From contig CAWIFL010000002.1 in the NCBI GenBank assembly GCA_963835535.1, forward strand, positions 124,001-188,000: DNA of 64,000 bases, given 5' to 3'. A model generated the notes under the pieces. That model saw only the letters and a program-made list of their open reading frames with translations. It ran no database searches and was not told the origin of the DNA. This DNA comes from Fen-1245 sp963835535. Its GTDB lineage: Bacteria; Gemmatimonadota; Gemmatimonadetes; Gemmatimonadales; JACORV01. The translations under genes were made by a program, and so were the position numbers. Positions 61,449-64,000 of the stretch are shown here, in pieces. Each line of letters begins with the position of its first letter. The first letter of the stretch is position 1.

Positions 61449-63683
61449 ATGACCGAGCCGGGTTCTCCGACCCAGCCCGCCCCGCCGCGTCAGTCCGCGG
61501 TGCTGCGCACGGCCCTGCCGCGCGAGCTGTCGGACTTCCTCATCGAGTTGTCCATCGCCCTGCACAAGCACGCGATGTACCCCGGCGGTCACCCCACCCT
61601 GGCGCCCGCGTCTCTCGGCGTCGCCCGGCGGCTCGAGTCGCTGCTGGCCGAGCGGGGCACGCTGTCCCTCGGCGTCGCGCGCGAGCAGCTGGTGATCGAA
61701 GGCGTCGCGACCGATCCCCGTCACCCGGTGCTGAAGGACCTCGCCGAGCGGCTCCACCGGCACCATCTGGGCGCCATCGCGTTCGCGCGGGGCGTGTCCG
61801 GCGAGGAGATCGACGAGTCGCTGAAGCTGATGGCCGAGGACCCGTCCCGTGGGAGCGAGCCGATCGGCCTCCGGCCGATGAGCAAGGTCGCGACGTGGCA
61901 GCACATCCGGCTCTTCCCGCTGACCTTCGACCGGCTGCAGCTGGTGGACGCCCCGGAGCATGCGGGTGCGGGGGAGCGCGCGCCGTCGGCGAGCGCGAAG
62001 TCGGCGCAGCTCTGGGTCGGCCTGGCGCAGGCGGCGCTCGCGTCGGAGGATGTCGAGAAGCCGGTACCGGTGGAGCGGCGCGAGCCGGACCAGCCGATCG
62101 AGCCGCACGTGCCGGGCCGGGAGCAGGCCGCGCCGCTGTCCGATGTGGAGATCGAGGCGGCGCTCGACGCGGTCGAGCCGGCGGCGCCGCTCGAGGCGGC
62201 CGCGGCGGAGCCGGTGATGGTCGCGCAGGCGATCGAGGCGCACGAGCGCGGCACGGCGTACGACCAGGTGATCGTCGGCTACATGCTCCAGATCGCCGAT
62301 GAGCTGAAGGAAGCCGGCGGCAGCGGCGCCGTGGCGCTGCGGAAGCGGATGAGCAAGCTGATCGCCGAGCTCGACGAGCAGACGCTCGCGCGGCTCCTGG
62401 ACATGGGCGGCGACCTGTCGCAGCGGCGCCAGTTCATCCTGAACGCGTCCCAGGGGATGGCGGTGGACGCGGTCGTGGAGATCGTTCGCGCCGCGTCCGG
62501 CGCCGGGGCGCCCATCTCGCGGTCGATGCTGCGGATGCTCACCAAGCTGGGCTACCACGCCGAGCGCGGCGGCGCGGCGGCCCGCGAGATCGCCGAGACC
62601 AACCTGCGGGACCAGGTCGCGGAGCTGGTGCAGGGGTGGGCCCTCCTGGACCCGAACCCCGACGGCTACTCCACCGCCCTGGAGCGGATGGCGCAGGCCT
62701 CGCCGGCCCTCCTGGCGCCGGGCGAGGCGCGGTACGTCCCCGAGCCGCTGCGCCTGCTCGAGATGGCGTGCGAGACGGGCGCGAGCGGCGACACGGTGCT
62801 GCGCGCGGTGGACCAGCTGGTGCTGGACGGACGTCTGGTCGAGGCGCTCGAGATCGTGGACCGCGCGCCGCGGCCGTCCGCCGCCAGCGAGGCGATTGCG
62901 GCGCGCGCGGCGACGCCGGAATCGGTGCGGGTGCTGCTGTCCACCCCGCCGGTGGACCTCGCGCTCCTCGACCGCCTCCTCTCCCACACCGGCGACGCGG
63001 CCGCCGAGCCGATGCTCGACACGCTCGCGCTGTCGGAGTCGCGGCAGCTGCGGCGCGCGCTCATCGACCGGCTGGTCCGGATCGGTCCGCCGCTCGGGCC
63101 GCACCTGATCCCACGGCTCGGCGACGAGCGCTGGTACGTGGTGCGCAACCTGCTTCATCTGGCCGCCGAGTTGCCGGCGGCTCCGTCGGGGCTCAACGCG
63201 GCGCAGTTCGCCCAGCACGAGGATCTGCGGGTGCGGCGCGAGGCGCTCCGGGTATTGTTCAAGGACCCGGCGGTGCGGACCCGCGCGATCTGCACGGCGC
63301 TCACCGACGCGGACCCCCGCGTCAAACGGCTGGCGCTCGCGGCGGCGGCGGACGGCGCCTGTCCGGAGGCCGCCGTGCCCCTCGTCGTGGCCCTGGCCAC
63401 CGGGGACGAGGATTCGGAGCTCCGCGTGGCGGCCATCCGGACGCTGGCGTCCGAGGGCGGCAGGCTCTCCCTGGATGCGCTGCTCCGGCTGACGCGTATG
63501 CGGCGGAGCGTCCTCGGGAGCGTGAAGCGGGTCCATAGTGAGCCCGAGTTCCTCGCCGCGCTGGCCGCGCTCGGCCGATTCGCCGGCGAGCGCCGCGCGC
63601 GCGAGCAGCTCGAGCAGGCAGCCGCGTCGAAGGACCCCGAGACCGCGAAGATCGCGGGCGATGCCCTCAAGGGAGTGCGATGA
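61449..63683 (+). CDS. Large HEAT-repeat protein with YPxGHP N-terminal domain
   Basis: The product has 744 residues from ATG 61449. Residues about 20-170 contain FLIELSIALHKHAMYPGGHPTL and VAREQLVIEG, alike in pattern to residues 15-75 of the product at 22032 and the start of the next gene. A Glu/Ala/Pro-rich linker (about 170-260) follows. The rest is helical repeats such as HLIPRLGDERWYVVRNLLHL, DLRVRREALRVLF and DPRVKRLALAAAADG. No enzyme motif; scaffold role inferred. It overlaps the next gene by 4 nt. Confidence 0.72.
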   Translation: MTEPGSPTQPAPPRQSAVLRTALPRELSDFLIELSIALHKHAMYPGGHPTLAPASLGVARRLESLLAERGTLSLGVAREQLVIEGVATDPRHPVLKDLAERLHRHHLGAIAFARGVSGEEIDESLKLMAEDPSRGSEPIGLRPMSKVATWQHIRLFPLTFDRLQLVDAPEHAGAGERAPSASAKSAQLWVGLAQAALASEDVEKPVPVERREPDQPIEPHVPGREQAAPLSDVEIEAALDAVEPAAPLEAAAAEPVMVAQAIEAHERGTAYDQVIVGYMLQIADELKEAGGSGAVALRKRMSKLIAELDEQTLARLLDMGGDLSQRRQFILNASQGMAVDAVVEIVRAASGAGAPISRSMLRMLTKLGYHAERGGAAAREIAETNLRDQVAELVQGWALLDPNPDGYSTALERMAQASPALLAPGEARYVPEPLRLLEMACETGASGDTVLRAVDQLVLDGRLVEALEIVDRAPRPSAASEAIAARAATPESVRVLLSTPPVDLALLDRLLSHTGDAAAEPMLDTLALSESRQLRRALIDRLVRIGPPLGPHLIPRLGDERWYVVRNLLHLAAELPAAPSGLNAAQFAQHEDLRVRREALRVLFKDPAVRTRAICTALTDADPRVKRLALAAAADGACPEAAVPLVVALATGDEDSELRVAAIRTLASEGGRLSLDALLRLTRMRRSVLGSVKRVHSEPEFLAALAALGRFAGERRAREQLEQAAASKDPETAKIAGDALKGVR

Positions 63684-64000
63684 GCGATGCCACGGTGTTC
63701 CTGACGACCCTGGCCCAGGCGCTGTCCACGATGTCCCTCTATCCCGACGGCCATCCGTCGCGGGAGGGGATCGTGGACACCGCCTACGGGCATCTGCAGA
63801 CCCTCCAGAAGGTGGACCGGCGGGTGTCGTTCTCCTTCCTCGGAGACGACGTCGTGTTCGGCGACCGGCCGATCCGCGCGCTCCGCGGCTGGGACTGGAG
63901 CAGCCGGCTGGCGGGGGCGGGCATCCAGCGCATCGAATTCGAGACGGAGGTCACGCGCGACGAGTTCGACGGCTTCCTCTCGGAGGTGCTGGCGAAGCTG
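63680..64000 (+). CDS. Paralogue of the YPxGHP-domain proteins (partial, runs off the window)
   Basis: From ATG 63680 (ATGA overlap) 107 residues are visible. FLTTLAQALSTMSLYPDGHPSREGI matches the N-terminal domain of the preceding protein. FSFLGDDVVFGDRPIRAL and an RIEFETEVTRDEFDGFL segment follow, as expected for the same domain. The rest lies beyond 64000. Confidence 0.75.
   Translation, partial: MSDATVFLTTLAQALSTMSLYPDGHPSREGIVDTAYGHLQTLQKVDRRVSFSFLGDDVVFGDRPIRALRGWDWSSRLAGAGIQRIEFETEVTRDEFDGFLSEVLAKL

Overview
The window is 64 kb of high-GC bacterial chromosome. Genes are tightly packed, with many 4-8 nt stop/start overlaps and frequent GTG starts. Several traits point to Gemmatimonadota or a close relative: a PNPFNP-type Por/FlgD-like C-terminal domain, a bacillithiol-type BshA, many short signal-peptide or lipoprotein proteins of unknown function, a CIRCE-controlled groESL and tandem multihaem cytochromes. 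The phylum is inferred from content and gene style; there is no rRNA here to confirm it.

Layout. 1-4565: tail of a SelB-like gene, a small secreted sorting-domain protein, clpB (with a frameshift in a G run), tadA and two tRNA-Ser genes set among palindromic repeats. 4508-12834: an 8.3-kb integrated island bounded by a perfect 58-bp direct repeat of the tRNA-Ser(GGA) 3' half. It carries a tyrosine integrase, an excisionase-like HTH protein, a DUF4382/Ig-like lipoprotein, an ECF sigma operon whose products carry glycogen-binding-like (CBM48) domains, a decayed middle section, a NYN-domain nuclease and an HELGH putative metallopeptidase. 12889-31493: housekeeping clusters (pyrR-pyrB-pyrC, scpA-scpB-rluB, mutL-miaA-bshA-UbiA-uppP-birA-coaX-UbiA). 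31518-48658: small enzymes and membrane proteins, a TonB receptor, two outer-membrane barrels, msrPQ, a fused TIGR03546/TIGR03545-like protein, peptidase E and a polytopic CPBP-like protein. 48732-59206: a two-component pair (histidine kinase and sigma54-type regulator) followed by a respiratory cluster. 59259-61405: promoter, CIRCE, groES, groEL and terminator. 61449-64000: HEAT-repeat proteins related to the one at 22032.

The most interesting region is 48732-59206. It encodes three successive repeats of an 11-haem cytochrome c module plus a membrane cytochrome b module (split in the first repeat, fused in the other two), then a lipoprotein with 13-14 haem motifs. I infer a quinone-linked electron conduit reminiscent of the Geobacter Cbc inner-membrane cytochromes, with its own sigma54-type regulator. 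The regulator and the first cytochrome share one reading frame with no stop between them.

Indels at G runs break clpB, probably the histidine kinase, and a small island gene. Sequence errors must be excluded before any of these is called a pseudogene.
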